This document shows, in pieces, positions 16,195 through 24,113 of a DNA stretch of 64,000 bases. The notes beneath the pieces are model-generated. The model was not told the DNA's origin, ran no database searches, and was given only the letters and a program-made list of their open reading frames with translations. A program made the position numbers and the translations under genes. This DNA is from Rhodocyclales bacterium (GTDB taxonomy: Bacteria > Pseudomonadota > Gammaproteobacteria > Burkholderiales > Rhodocyclaceae), in assembly GCA_028292485.1 (NCBI GenBank), contig JAQGMG010000013.1, positions 124,001 through 188,000 on the forward strand. The letters are read 5' to 3'. Position 1 is the first letter of the stretch. Each line of letters opens with the position of its first letter.

Positions 16195-17682
16195 CTATCG
16201 GCCAAATACCTTGTCGAGATAAGCAAACGTGGGCAGCATCTGGGTCATCATGAACGCGGGATCTTCATGACCCGCGCCGGGTACGATCACTAGTGTTGAC
16301 CGTGCGCCGGCTTTGCTCAAAGCCTCATGCAGCCGCAGCGCCTGGTAGGGTGAAACCAAGGAGTCTTTATCGCCGTTGGCAATGAGAAACGGTGGCAAAT
16401 TTTTCGCGGTCGATGCATGACCACGGATGTTGTACATGCCATCGGCAAGACTGTCCAGGCCCTCCAAAGCTCCGTACCAAACAACCACTGCTTGAACCTC
16501 ACTCGACACGGCTGCGTTCCCGAGAGAAGGATCGTCAAGGGCCGTGACCTGACCGCCGGTCACGCCGAGCATTGCAGCGATGTACCCACCTGCGGAATTG
16601 CCCCAGACAGCGAACTGCTTTGCATCAAGGTGATATTTATCGGCGTTGGCGCGAAGAAAGCGCACTGCGGCTTTTGCATCCTGGAGAGCGAGCGGGGCCG
16701 CTGCCGCTGGGGGAGCACCCAGACGGTAATTCAGACTCACGACCGCATAGCCTTTGGCAGTCAATGCCGCTACATCGGGAACTTGAATTTGATAGGGCCC
16801 GCTGCGACCGGTGGGTGTGGGGGCTGGGCCGAAGCTCCGGCGAGGCATCGAGCGCTTGTCGCCGATATCGAAGCCGCCGCCATGGATCCAGATGACCAAG
16901 GGCGCTGTATTTTTGGTTGACGCGGGTAGATACAGATCGAGTTTCTGTAAAGGCGATTTGTCCGCGTAAGCCAGATCAGGAAAACTCGCTTGAATCGACT
17001 GTAGCGCGAACCTCTGCTCGGGCGAGACATCGGTGTAGACCAGATTGGCCAGTGGCAAAGCCGGAGCTGCAAGTGCTCTATTGCGAGCATCGACCCTACC
17101 CATCGTTTGAACGTCGTAGTTCTCTGGCGCCACTGCAATGGTGTCGATGTTGAAGGCGCCGTCGCCGCTACCGCCACCGAGGTTGTTCATCCGGATCGTG
17201 TGTTTGCCTTGAGTCAAGGTCACCAATGCCGGGTTGCCTTGTCGGTCCGGGACCACGATATTGGACCAGTCGTTCGTGTCCTTGGCCCAGCCGCCGGTTG
17301 GCACAAATACGATTTTTTCAAAGTCCGGACCGGGGGACTTGCCGTCGATAGTCAAATCGCGATAGACGTTCCAAGCGCGGCCAGCGGCGTAGCGGAAACC
17401 AAACTTGTAGTGCCCGGTCGCCGCAATATCCACTTCCCATTCCAGCCAGTGCCCCTTGTCATTCCATCCGATCAGAATGTCGCCGTTGGCGCCCATTCGA
17501 CCGCCTTGCGGCTTGACGGCGCCTCTGCCCTCCCTGACGAACGTGGTGGCTTGAAACACGCGGGGGCTGGCGTTCGATTGGGCCGTTATGGGTAGTGACG
17601 GTACTGAATCGGCCGCCGAAGCGACGGGCAAGGCCGTTGCGAGTCCTGCGATGATGAGAAAAATGACGAAGGCGTTTGTCAT
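16195..17682 (-). CDS. Secreted alpha/beta hydrolase with an N-terminal carbohydrate-binding-like domain
   Basis: A 495-residue exported esterase. A signal peptide (IFLIIAGLATALPVASA-A) is followed by a beta-sandwich of about 200 residues resembling CBM35/CBM6 modules (GWNDKGHWLEWEVDIAATGH, TLTQGKHTIRMNNLGGG, FNIDTIAVAP). The catalytic part has IWIHGGGFDIGD (oxyanion hole), WGNSAGGYIAA (nucleophile Ser), NGDKDSLV (acid) and GAGHED (His). This layout suits a polysaccharide or xylan-type esterase or a BD-FAE-like lipase. I chose ATG 17682 since GGGAG precedes it and a signal peptide follows; an upstream start would bury it. Confidence 0.85.
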   Translation of the reverse strand: MTNAFVIFLIIAGLATALPVASAADSVPSLPITAQSNASPRVFQATTFVREGRGAVKPQGGRMGANGDILIGWNDKGHWLEWEVDIAATGHYKFGFRYAAGRAWNVYRDLTIDGKSPGPDFEKIVFVPTGGWAKDTNDWSNIVVPDRQGNPALVTLTQGKHTIRMNNLGGGSGDGAFNIDTIAVAPENYDVQTMGRVDARNRALAAPALPLANLVYTDVSPEQRFALQSIQASFPDLAYADKSPLQKLDLYLPASTKNTAPLVIWIHGGGFDIGDKRSMPRRSFGPAPTPTGRSGPYQIQVPDVAALTAKGYAVVSLNYRLGAPPAAAAPLALQDAKAAVRFLRANADKYHLDAKQFAVWGNSAGGYIAAMLGVTGGQVTALDDPSLGNAAVSSEVQAVVVWYGALEGLDSLADGMYNIRGHASTAKNLPPFLIANGDKDSLVSPYQALRLHEALSKAGARSTLVIVPGAGHEDPAFMMTQMLPTFAYLDKVFGR

Positions 17683-17795
17683 GGTCGTCTCCCTTGTCAG
17701 TTGTCGTGACTTCGTAGTGGCGTGATGGATCGCTTGTCGTGAAAAATTGAGCTCCTGGTGTGGAGCTTTGCAAATCATGGAACCGCCATGTCTCT

Positions 17796-17866
17796 TCATC
17801 CCGGCGAAAGCCGGGATCCAGTATCACGCGTGCAAACTGGATTCCGGCCTTCGCCGGAATGACGGA
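17796..17866. repeat. Palindromic CCGGCGAAAGCCGG repeat
   Basis: TCATCCCGGCGAAAGCCGGG and a facing ATTCCGGCCTTCGCCGGAAT, joined by ATCCAGT...ACTGGAT, form a nested hairpin upstream of the esterase gene. It is a diverged relative of the cores in the MITE-like elements. Confidence 0.65.
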
Positions 17867-17999
17867 GCTTTGATGTAGCTCCGTCAATTCGGAAGAGCTA
17901 CGCTGGCGTAGAGGTTGGATCAAGAGCTGTAAGATACCCGCTTGCCATAAGACAGGCCAGAGGCTTCTCTCCGTCTAGCGTGAGGTCGACTTGATTGGC

Positions 18000-20837
18000 T
18001 CAGCTATTCCGAGCGCTAAGCCGCTTCAGCTCCGGCACGCAAGACCCGCAATTGGTCCCACATTTCAAACGTGTCTGCACCTGTTCCAGCGATTCACCAC
18101 CCGCAAGCGCGGCAGTGATCTCGTTCTCCGAAACGTCGAAGCAATTGCAGATGATCTTGCCGCGCGCGGCGTTGCCGGCTGGCGGTTCGGCGAGGGGCGC
18201 GAGCAGCCATTTGCGGGCTTCCGTTGCGGCGCCGCCATTGACCATCATGTCTTGCAGCCAGTTCGCCGCCTTGGTTTCGCCGGTGAGGCGAACGGCGGCA
18301 ATCTTGTTGTCTTCGACCCGCGCCCGTTTGGCGATGTCGCGACGTGCGTCGCGGTAGCTGAGGCACTGCGTATCGTCGGCGAGCGAAAGTGTGACGTCAA
18401 GAGCGTGTTGCGCCTCGGCTGTCAATGCCTCGGTCTGTGCCCGTAGCACGACCACGGGCGTGTCGCGGCCTGCAAGCGTCAGGGATGACTGCGGCATGTC
18501 TTTCGTTTGTTCGCGCAGCTCTTCCAGAACCTGCAGTGCGTTGGCGCCTGCACCCACCCGGCGCATTGCAACCAGTGACTTGACTGGCCCGCCGTTGGCT
18601 GCGGTCGCAGCGCTGTACTTTTCGATCTGCACTGCACTGTGCTTGAGCTCGGGCTGCTTGCTGTAGGGGTCGAAGGTCTTGATGGTCAGTGTGTTGGCAC
18701 CGCCGCCGCCCATTGCGTTGCCGCCCCAGTGCATTGGGAGAAATGCCTGCCCGGAGCGCACGCTCTTGCTGGCGACAACCTTGATGACGATCTCGCCACG
18801 CCGGCTCTTGACGCGCGCCAGTTCGCCGTCCTTGATGCCGCGTCGATCCATATCGTCGGCATGCAGATGAATCATCGGCTCGGCCTCGTGCGCGTAGAGT
18901 CGTGCCACTGTTCCGGTGCGACTCATGCCGTGCCACTGGTCGCGCAGTCTCCCGGTTGTCATGCGGATCGGGTAGCGGGCGTCGGCTTTGTCCGCAAGGT
19001 CGCGGTGTTCGGTGACGACGAAGCGGGCACGGCCTGATTCTGTCGGGAAAATGCCGTCTTCATACAGGCGCACTTTGCCGCTCTGTGCGTCCTGCGGGAA
19101 GGGCCATTGCTGCGGGCCTTTCTTCTCCAGCGTGGCATAGCTCAGACCTGTGATGTCGAGGTCGCGACCGCGTGTGCTTTCGCGGTGTTCGTTCCAGATT
19201 TCCTCTTCGTTGGCGTAGGGGAACAGGGCGCCGGTGTGGGCGTTGCCGATCTTCTCGCCGAGGCGTCGCGCGAAGTCCATGGCTGCGTCCCAGTCGTGAC
19301 GCGCTTCGCCCGGCGCGGGCACAGCCTGGATGACGCGACTGATGCGGCGTTCGGAGTTGGTGACGGTGCCGGTCTTCTCGCCCCAACTGGTGGCGGGCAG
19401 AAGCAGGTCGGCGAAGCGGGCTGTTTCGGTGTTGCGGTAAGCCTCCTGCAAGACGACGAAATCGCAGGTCTGCAAGGCCTTGTGCACGAGATTCTGGTCT
19501 GGCATGGATTGCGCCGGATTGGTACAGGAAATCCAGACGGCCTTGACTGTACCGGCGGCCATGGCGTCGAACAATTCAACCGCAGACAGACCGGGTTTTT
19601 CCGGCACGTCGGCAATACCCCAGAACTTTGCCACCTCGGCGCGGTGCGCGGGATTGGCCAGATCGCGGTGGGCCGACAACAAGTTGGCAAGTCCGCCGAC
19701 CTCGCGCCCGCCCATAGCATTGGGCTGGCCGGTCAGCGAGAACGGGCCGGCACCGGGCTTGCCGATCTGTGCTGTCGCCAGATGCATGTTGATGATGGCG
19801 GCATTATTGTGTGTGCCATGACTCGACTGGTTGGTGCCCATGCAGTACATCGACATGGTGGCGCCACCAGGCTTGCCGTTGGGCTGGCCACCATTGGCGA
19901 ACCATTCCGCTGCGGTCTCGATGTCTTTCTTTGGCACGCCACAGATCTCTGCCGCCATTGCCGGCGTGTATTCGCGCACCGCTTTGCGTAGTGCCTCGAA
20001 GCCTTCGGTGTGGGCGGTGATGTACTCGGGCTTGATCCAGTCTTCCCACAGCATCACGTGCAGCATCGCGTTGTAGAGGGCGATGTCGGTGCCGGGCAGT
20101 AGCGCCAGATGCAGATCGGCCTGCTCGGCGGTGTCGGTGCGGCGCGGGTCGACGACGATCATCTTCATCGCCGGATTGGCGGCGCGTGCATCTTCGATGC
20201 GGCGGAACAGGATGGGATGGGCAAAGGCGGTATTGCTACCGGTGATGAACAGGCAACCCGCATCTTTGACATCGTCATAACATGCTGGAGGTGAATCGGC
20301 GCCCAGCGTCTGCTTGTAGCCAGCCACGGCGCTGCTCATGCACAGACGCGAGTTGGTATCGACGTTGTTCGTGCCGATGAGCCCTTTGGCGAGTTTGTTG
20401 AAGACGTAATAGTCCTCAGTCAGCAACTGGCCGGAGATGTAGAAGGCAACCGCGTCCGGACCGTGTTCGCGAATGACAGCGGCGAATTTGTCGGCGGCAT
20501 GATCAAGCGCCGTGTTCCAGTCGGTGCGGGTTCTCTGCTCGCCGCGTGAGGTACGCAATTCCGGGTAGAGCGCTCTGACGGCGAGCGAGTCGGGTGTCAT
20601 CGTCAAGTGCAGCGTCGAGCCCTTGGTACACAGCCTGCCGAAGTTGGCGGGGTGGTCCGGATCGCCGCGCACGCCGGTTACTTGCCCGCCCTGGTGTTCG
20701 ATGATGACGCCGCAGCCTACGCCGCAGTAACAGCAGGTCGAGCGCGTTTCGAGCGCGGCGCCGCCTGCGGTTTGCAATGCCGGGTTCTGTAGTATCTGCG
20801 AAGGGAAAGTCTGGGGGCCTGCCTGAGTGTTTGCCAT
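18000..20837 (-). CDS. nasA: Assimilatory nitrate reductase catalytic subunit
   Basis: A 945-residue cytoplasmic molybdoenzyme that reduces nitrate to nitrite for nitrogen assimilation. An N-terminal [4Fe-4S] site is formed by C35-x2-C38-x3-C42 and C70. NSRLCMSSAVAGYK contains the cysteine expected to bind molybdenum in NasA/NapA enzymes. A C-terminal BFD-like [2Fe-2S] domain (IICNCFDVSENEI ... CGTNCGSCVPEL) is typical of NasA and absent from NapA. No twin-arginine signal is present, agreeing with a cytoplasmic enzyme. Nitrite reductase, transporter and MoCo genes are not adjacent, so this is a stand-alone nasA here. Confidence 0.93.
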   Translation of the reverse strand: MANTQAGPQTFPSQILQNPALQTAGGAALETRSTCCYCGVGCGVIIEHQGGQVTGVRGDPDHPANFGRLCTKGSTLHLTMTPDSLAVRALYPELRTSRGEQRTRTDWNTALDHAADKFAAVIREHGPDAVAFYISGQLLTEDYYVFNKLAKGLIGTNNVDTNSRLCMSSAVAGYKQTLGADSPPACYDDVKDAGCLFITGSNTAFAHPILFRRIEDARAANPAMKMIVVDPRRTDTAEQADLHLALLPGTDIALYNAMLHVMLWEDWIKPEYITAHTEGFEALRKAVREYTPAMAAEICGVPKKDIETAAEWFANGGQPNGKPGGATMSMYCMGTNQSSHGTHNNAAIINMHLATAQIGKPGAGPFSLTGQPNAMGGREVGGLANLLSAHRDLANPAHRAEVAKFWGIADVPEKPGLSAVELFDAMAAGTVKAVWISCTNPAQSMPDQNLVHKALQTCDFVVLQEAYRNTETARFADLLLPATSWGEKTGTVTNSERRISRVIQAVPAPGEARHDWDAAMDFARRLGEKIGNAHTGALFPYANEEEIWNEHRESTRGRDLDITGLSYATLEKKGPQQWPFPQDAQSGKVRLYEDGIFPTESGRARFVVTEHRDLADKADARYPIRMTTGRLRDQWHGMSRTGTVARLYAHEAEPMIHLHADDMDRRGIKDGELARVKSRRGEIVIKVVASKSVRSGQAFLPMHWGGNAMGGGGANTLTIKTFDPYSKQPELKHSAVQIEKYSAATAANGGPVKSLVAMRRVGAGANALQVLEELREQTKDMPQSSLTLAGRDTPVVVLRAQTEALTAEAQHALDVTLSLADDTQCLSYRDARRDIAKRARVEDNKIAAVRLTGETKAANWLQDMMVNGGAATEARKWLLAPLAEPPAGNAARGKIICNCFDVSENEITAALAGGESLEQVQTRLKCGTNCGSCVPELKRLSARNS

Positions 20838-21196
20838 TTCTCTCGTCCGGTGCCGTTGCGGCTACCTGAGAGGGCGCGAACGGCGTGGTGTGATTTTGGT
20901 GAGCTTTGCCCACTACTGCGGAGGACGCCGTTGCCCGGCCGCAGTCTGATTGCGGTGTATCAAGCAAAACCTGTGCCGTCGGGGCTATACAGGCAGGTCC
21001 AGGCAGGCCCGTGTTGCGTATTCAATATCATGCCTGGCGCTGTGCCGGGCCGGTTCCGTGTATCGAGTCCAGCTTTGGTGCGTGACATGCACTGGCATGA
21101 CGCCGCAGCTATCCCCCGGATAGGCAAAAGCAACTTCCTGAATCCTGGCGTTGCCGTTAGATTAGTCACACTCATCAATCAGCATTGGAGAAAACC
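20838..21196. other. Divergent nasA-dps intergenic region
   Basis: About 360 bases separate the two divergent start codons and must hold both promoters. I see no clear NtrC or sigma-54 site and no gene; TGGAG at 21185-21189 is the dps ribosome binding site. Confidence 0.4.
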
Positions 21197-21667
21197 ATGG
21201 ACATCGATATCGGTATCAAGAAAGCAGACAGGGCAAAGATCGCGAGCGGCCTTTCGCATTTGCTCGCGGATACCTACACGCTCTACTTGAAGACGCACTA
21301 TTTCCACTGGAACGTCACGGGGCCGATGTTCAATACGCTGCATCTCATGTTCGAGGCCCAGTACACCGAGTTGGCACTGGCCGTTGACCTGATTGCCGAG
21401 CGCATTCGCGCACTCGGCCATTTCGCGCCGGGCTCATATGCCGAGTATTCGAAACTGTCCTCGATCAAGGAAGCTGAAGGCGTGCCCAAAGCCACCGACA
21501 TGATCAAGCAGTTGGTCGAAGGGCAGGAGGCTGTGGTGCGTACCGCCCGTTCAATTTTTCCCGCAGCGGAGAAGGCAACGGATGAAGCGACTGCAGATTT
21601 GCTGACGCAGCGCATCACCCTGCACGAGAAAACTGCCTGGATGTTGCGCAGCATGCTGGAGGCATAG
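21197..21667 (+). CDS. dps: Dps family ferritin-like DNA-protection protein
   Basis: A 156-residue protein that forms dodecamers, oxidises Fe(II) with peroxide and stores the iron. The ferroxidase motif [21 protein letters not shown], with the following acidic residues ([18 protein letters not shown]), is intact. The N terminus is short, without the lysine-rich tail that binds DNA in E. coli Dps, so iron and peroxide protection may dominate. TTG 21185 is also in frame but overlaps the ribosome binding site; ATG 21197 is preferred. Confidence 0.92.
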   Translation: MDIDIGIKKADRAKIASGLSHLLADTYTLYLKTHYFHWNVTGPMFNTLHLMFEAQYTELALAVDLIAERIRALGHFAPGSYAEYSKLSSIKEAEGVPKATDMIKQLVEGQEAVVRTARSIFPAAEKATDEATADLLTQRITLHEKTAWMLRSMLEA

Positions 21668-21672
21668 AAGTG

Positions 21673-21768
21673 GCAGGGTGGGTTTGGAGCGTCGCGACAA
21701 CCCACCATCGCCAAAGTGAAACGGGGGGTGATGGTGGGTCATGAGGCAATGCTCTGAACCCACCTACG
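21673..21768. repeat. GGTGGGTT palindromic repeat
   Basis: GGGTGGGTTTGGAGC...CAACCCACCATCGCC faces GGTGATGGTGGGTC...GAACCCACC in inverted order, an imperfect palindrome between convergent dps and tetR. Probably a distant member of the GTAGGTTGGG class. Confidence 0.6.
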
Positions 21769-21840
21769 AACTCGCCAACCGTCACCCTGATGATGAATTT
21801 GCGCAGCGTTTGCGCTGTATGACAAACAAGAGGCGGACGC

Positions 21841-22506
21841 TCAGGCCTCTTTTGGGGACTTCTTCGGTTTCGACGCACTCGCCGTCCTGGCGCATGACTT
21901 GAGTCCTTCCAGATAAGCACTGAAGGTCTGCTCGGCCAGTTGCATCAGGTCGAAGCGTTCGGGTGCCATCAGCCAGTGAAAGCATGCGCCGTCGAAGATG
22001 GCGAACATGCCGAGCGCTGCAGTATGCGGATCAACTGCCGCGGGTAATTGCCCTGCATCGATAGCCGCCTGGAACTCCGCTGCCGATTTGGCCATGCAGT
22101 GTTCACGGGCTTCTACCAGATGCAGACGTACCGCTTCGGTTTCGAGCACGTATTCGCATTTGAGCAGAATGATGCTCATCAGCGCGCGTGCCTGTTCCTC
22201 GGTCGCGATACGGCGGATGACCGTAATCGTCTTGTGATAAATGCGCGCCAGCGGGTCCGCAGCGTACTTCTGATCGAGTTCTTCGAGCGTCGCATCGATG
22301 GGTAGTGAGGCACGCTCCCACAGGGCCGCCAGCAAATCGGCCTTGTTCTCGAAATGCCAATACACGGCGCCGCGTGTTAGGCCGGCGGCAGTGGCTACCT
22401 CGTGCAGCGAAGTGTGGGATACGCCGCGTTCACAGAACACGCTCTGTGCTGCATCGAGCAGCTGGCAGCGCGTGGCGAGTGCTTCTTCCTTGGTCTTGCG
22501 AGCCAT
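21841..22506 (-). CDS. TetR family regulator of the RND efflux operon (AcrR/TtgR-like)
   Basis: A 221-residue repressor. The N-terminal helix-turn-helix reads LLDAAQSVFCERGVSHTSLH followed by AAGLTRGAVYWHFENKADLL, a near-perfect AcrR/TtgR type. The C-terminal ligand domain (about 60-200) ends in a lysine-rich tail. It is divergent from the efflux genes, with an AcrR-like operator in the intergenic region (22610-22631). Likely releases DNA on binding hydrophobic drugs. Confidence 0.92.
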   Translation of the reverse strand: MARKTKEEALATRCQLLDAAQSVFCERGVSHTSLHEVATAAGLTRGAVYWHFENKADLLAALWERASLPIDATLEELDQKYAADPLARIYHKTITVIRRIATEEQARALMSIILLKCEYVLETEAVRLHLVEAREHCMAKSAAEFQAAIDAGQLPAAVDPHTAALGMFAIFDGACFHWLMAPERFDLMQLAEQTFSAYLEGLKSCARTASASKPKKSPKEA

Positions 22507-22841
22507 AGTTCCTGGTACGTCTCCAATTGCATTTCAAGACAATGTCATTTTCGTGGCTTGTGTGCCGCCACAGATCCCCCGTCTTTCAAAAAAGTTTAGC
22601 TGATTCTTGACATACATACAAGAATGTATGTTTAATGTTGGAAAGCAACGCATCGACAATAAGCATCACTGACGTCGCTTGCAGCGCAGTCTCCGTAGTG
22701 TGTCCCTTATGCGCGAAGCAGCATTTGCGTTGAGGTAACTGCTGTCTGTAAGCTGCATTGTTGCAGTGCGCCACGTTAGCGTTGGAGCGTCCGGTCCGTA
22801 TTCGTATCACCTGAATTTGCCTTGAGTGGGAGAAAGAGAAA
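22507..22841. other. Divergent tetR-efflux regulatory region
   Basis: 335 bases without a gene. The promoter and operator for the efflux operon lie at 22607-22636, leaving a leader of about 200 bases before the adaptor gene in which I see no further strong signal. Confidence 0.6.
22607..22636 (+). promoter_or_regulatory. Efflux promoter with embedded AcrR-type operator
   Basis: TTGACA (22607-22612) and TTTAAT (22631-22636) are spaced by 18 bases. A perfect palindrome, ACATACAT (22610-22617) - 6 bases - ATGTATGT (22624-22631), fills the spacer. The E. coli AcrR operator is TACATACATT...AATGTATGTA from established knowledge, so this is very likely the repressor site. Confidence 0.8.
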
Positions 22842-24092
22842 ATGCGAGTAATCATGCGCAGGGACTTCAAGTTGGCCGCAGCTGCAGCACTGGTCATGTC
22901 GGCCTTGATGGTCATTACAGGTTGCTCCAAGGGGTCGGGAGACCAGGGGCATGGCGGTATGGGCAATATGCCGCCGCCGCAGGTGGGTGTCGTTGCCGTG
23001 CAGCCGCAGAACGTGCCTGTCACGTTCGAGTACACCGGCCAGACGTTCGGCTCGAAAGAAGTTGAAGTGCGCGCCCGGGTTGGCGGCATCATCGAGAGGC
23101 GCCTCTATACGGAAGGGGCTGCGGTCCAGGCCGGGCAAGTAATGTTCGAGCTCGACCCCAAGCCATTGCAGGCACAGGCCGCCGCCGCTGAAGCGGAAGT
23201 CGCAACGGCCGAAGCGCGCGCAGCGCAGGCAACGCGCGAGGCTGCCCGCCTCAAGCCACTGCTCGCTGACCGCGCGGTCAGTCAGCAGGAATATGACAAT
23301 ACAGTATCGAACCAGCAGATCGCCGCTGCGGGCCTGTTGTCGGCCAAGGCACAACTGCAGGAGCTGCGCCTGAACCTGGGTTACACCAAGGTCATTGCGC
23401 CTGTTTCCGGTATGTCGGGCCGTGCGCTGAAGTCAGAAGGTAGCCTGGTGACGACCGCCGATAGTTTGCTGACGACGCTGGTGCAGCTGAACCCGCTCTA
23501 CGTCGGTTTTGGCCCGTCCGAAAACGAGCAGAACGCGATTGACCGCGATGTCGCCAACGGCACCTTGCAATTGCCCAAGGCTGGCGCGTTCGAGGTCGAG
23601 ATTCGTGGCACTGAGGGTGGTGTTCTCGCGAAGGGCGGCCGCCTCAACTTCACCGATAGCCGCGTGAGCAGCCAGACTGGCACCGTAGAGATGCGCGCCG
23701 AGTTGCCCAATCCGGGCGGCAGGCTCAAGGCTGGTCAGTTCGTTCGCGTAGCCCTGCACGGTGCAGTGCGCCCCAATGCCATCGTTGTGCCGCAAGGTGC
23801 TGTGCTGGAAGGTCCGCAAAGCAAGATCGTGATGACTGTGGGCAAGGACAAGGACGGCAAGGCTGTGGTCGCGCCGCGTCCGGTAGAAGTTGGCGAATGG
23901 GCAACGCTGGACGGTGTTGGCGGCAAGCCTGCGACCAAGGTATGGGTCATTACCAAGGGTCTTGCTGCAGGTGATCAGGTGATTCTCGACAACTTCGTCA
24001 AGCTGCGTCCCGGTGCGCCGGTCACTCCCGTCTCGCCCGAAGTTTCTGCTGCGGCGCAATCTGCGCCCGCTGCACAAGCCGATCACAAATAA
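22842..24092 (+). CDS. RND efflux periplasmic adaptor (AcrA/MexA-like lipoprotein)
   Basis: A 416-residue membrane-fusion protein joining the inner-membrane pump to the outer-membrane channel. A lipoprotein signal ends VITGC. The barrel-sandwich (VEVRARVGGIIERRLYTEGA), coiled-coil hairpin (AAEAEVATAEARAAQATREA through LKAQLQ region, about 100-170) and NLGYTKVIAPVSG are standard HlyD_D23 features. The C terminus is Ala/Pro-rich. GGGAGAAAGAG precedes ATG 22842. First gene of the efflux operon. Confidence 0.92.
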   Translation: MRVIMRRDFKLAAAAALVMSALMVITGCSKGSGDQGHGGMGNMPPPQVGVVAVQPQNVPVTFEYTGQTFGSKEVEVRARVGGIIERRLYTEGAAVQAGQVMFELDPKPLQAQAAAAEAEVATAEARAAQATREAARLKPLLADRAVSQQEYDNTVSNQQIAAAGLLSAKAQLQELRLNLGYTKVIAPVSGMSGRALKSEGSLVTTADSLLTTLVQLNPLYVGFGPSENEQNAIDRDVANGTLQLPKAGAFEVEIRGTEGGVLAKGGRLNFTDSRVSSQTGTVEMRAELPNPGGRLKAGQFVRVALHGAVRPNAIVVPQGAVLEGPQSKIVMTVGKDKDGKAVVAPRPVEVGEWATLDGVGGKPATKVWVITKGLAAGDQVILDNFVKLRPGAPVTPVSPEVSAAAQSAPAAQADHK

Positions 24093-24113
24093 GAAAGCGC
24101 GAGGCTACCCAGA

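Noticed and set aside
20838-21196. NtrC or sigma-54 site for nasA
   Set aside because: No GG-N10-GC element with flanking consensus could be found on either strand.
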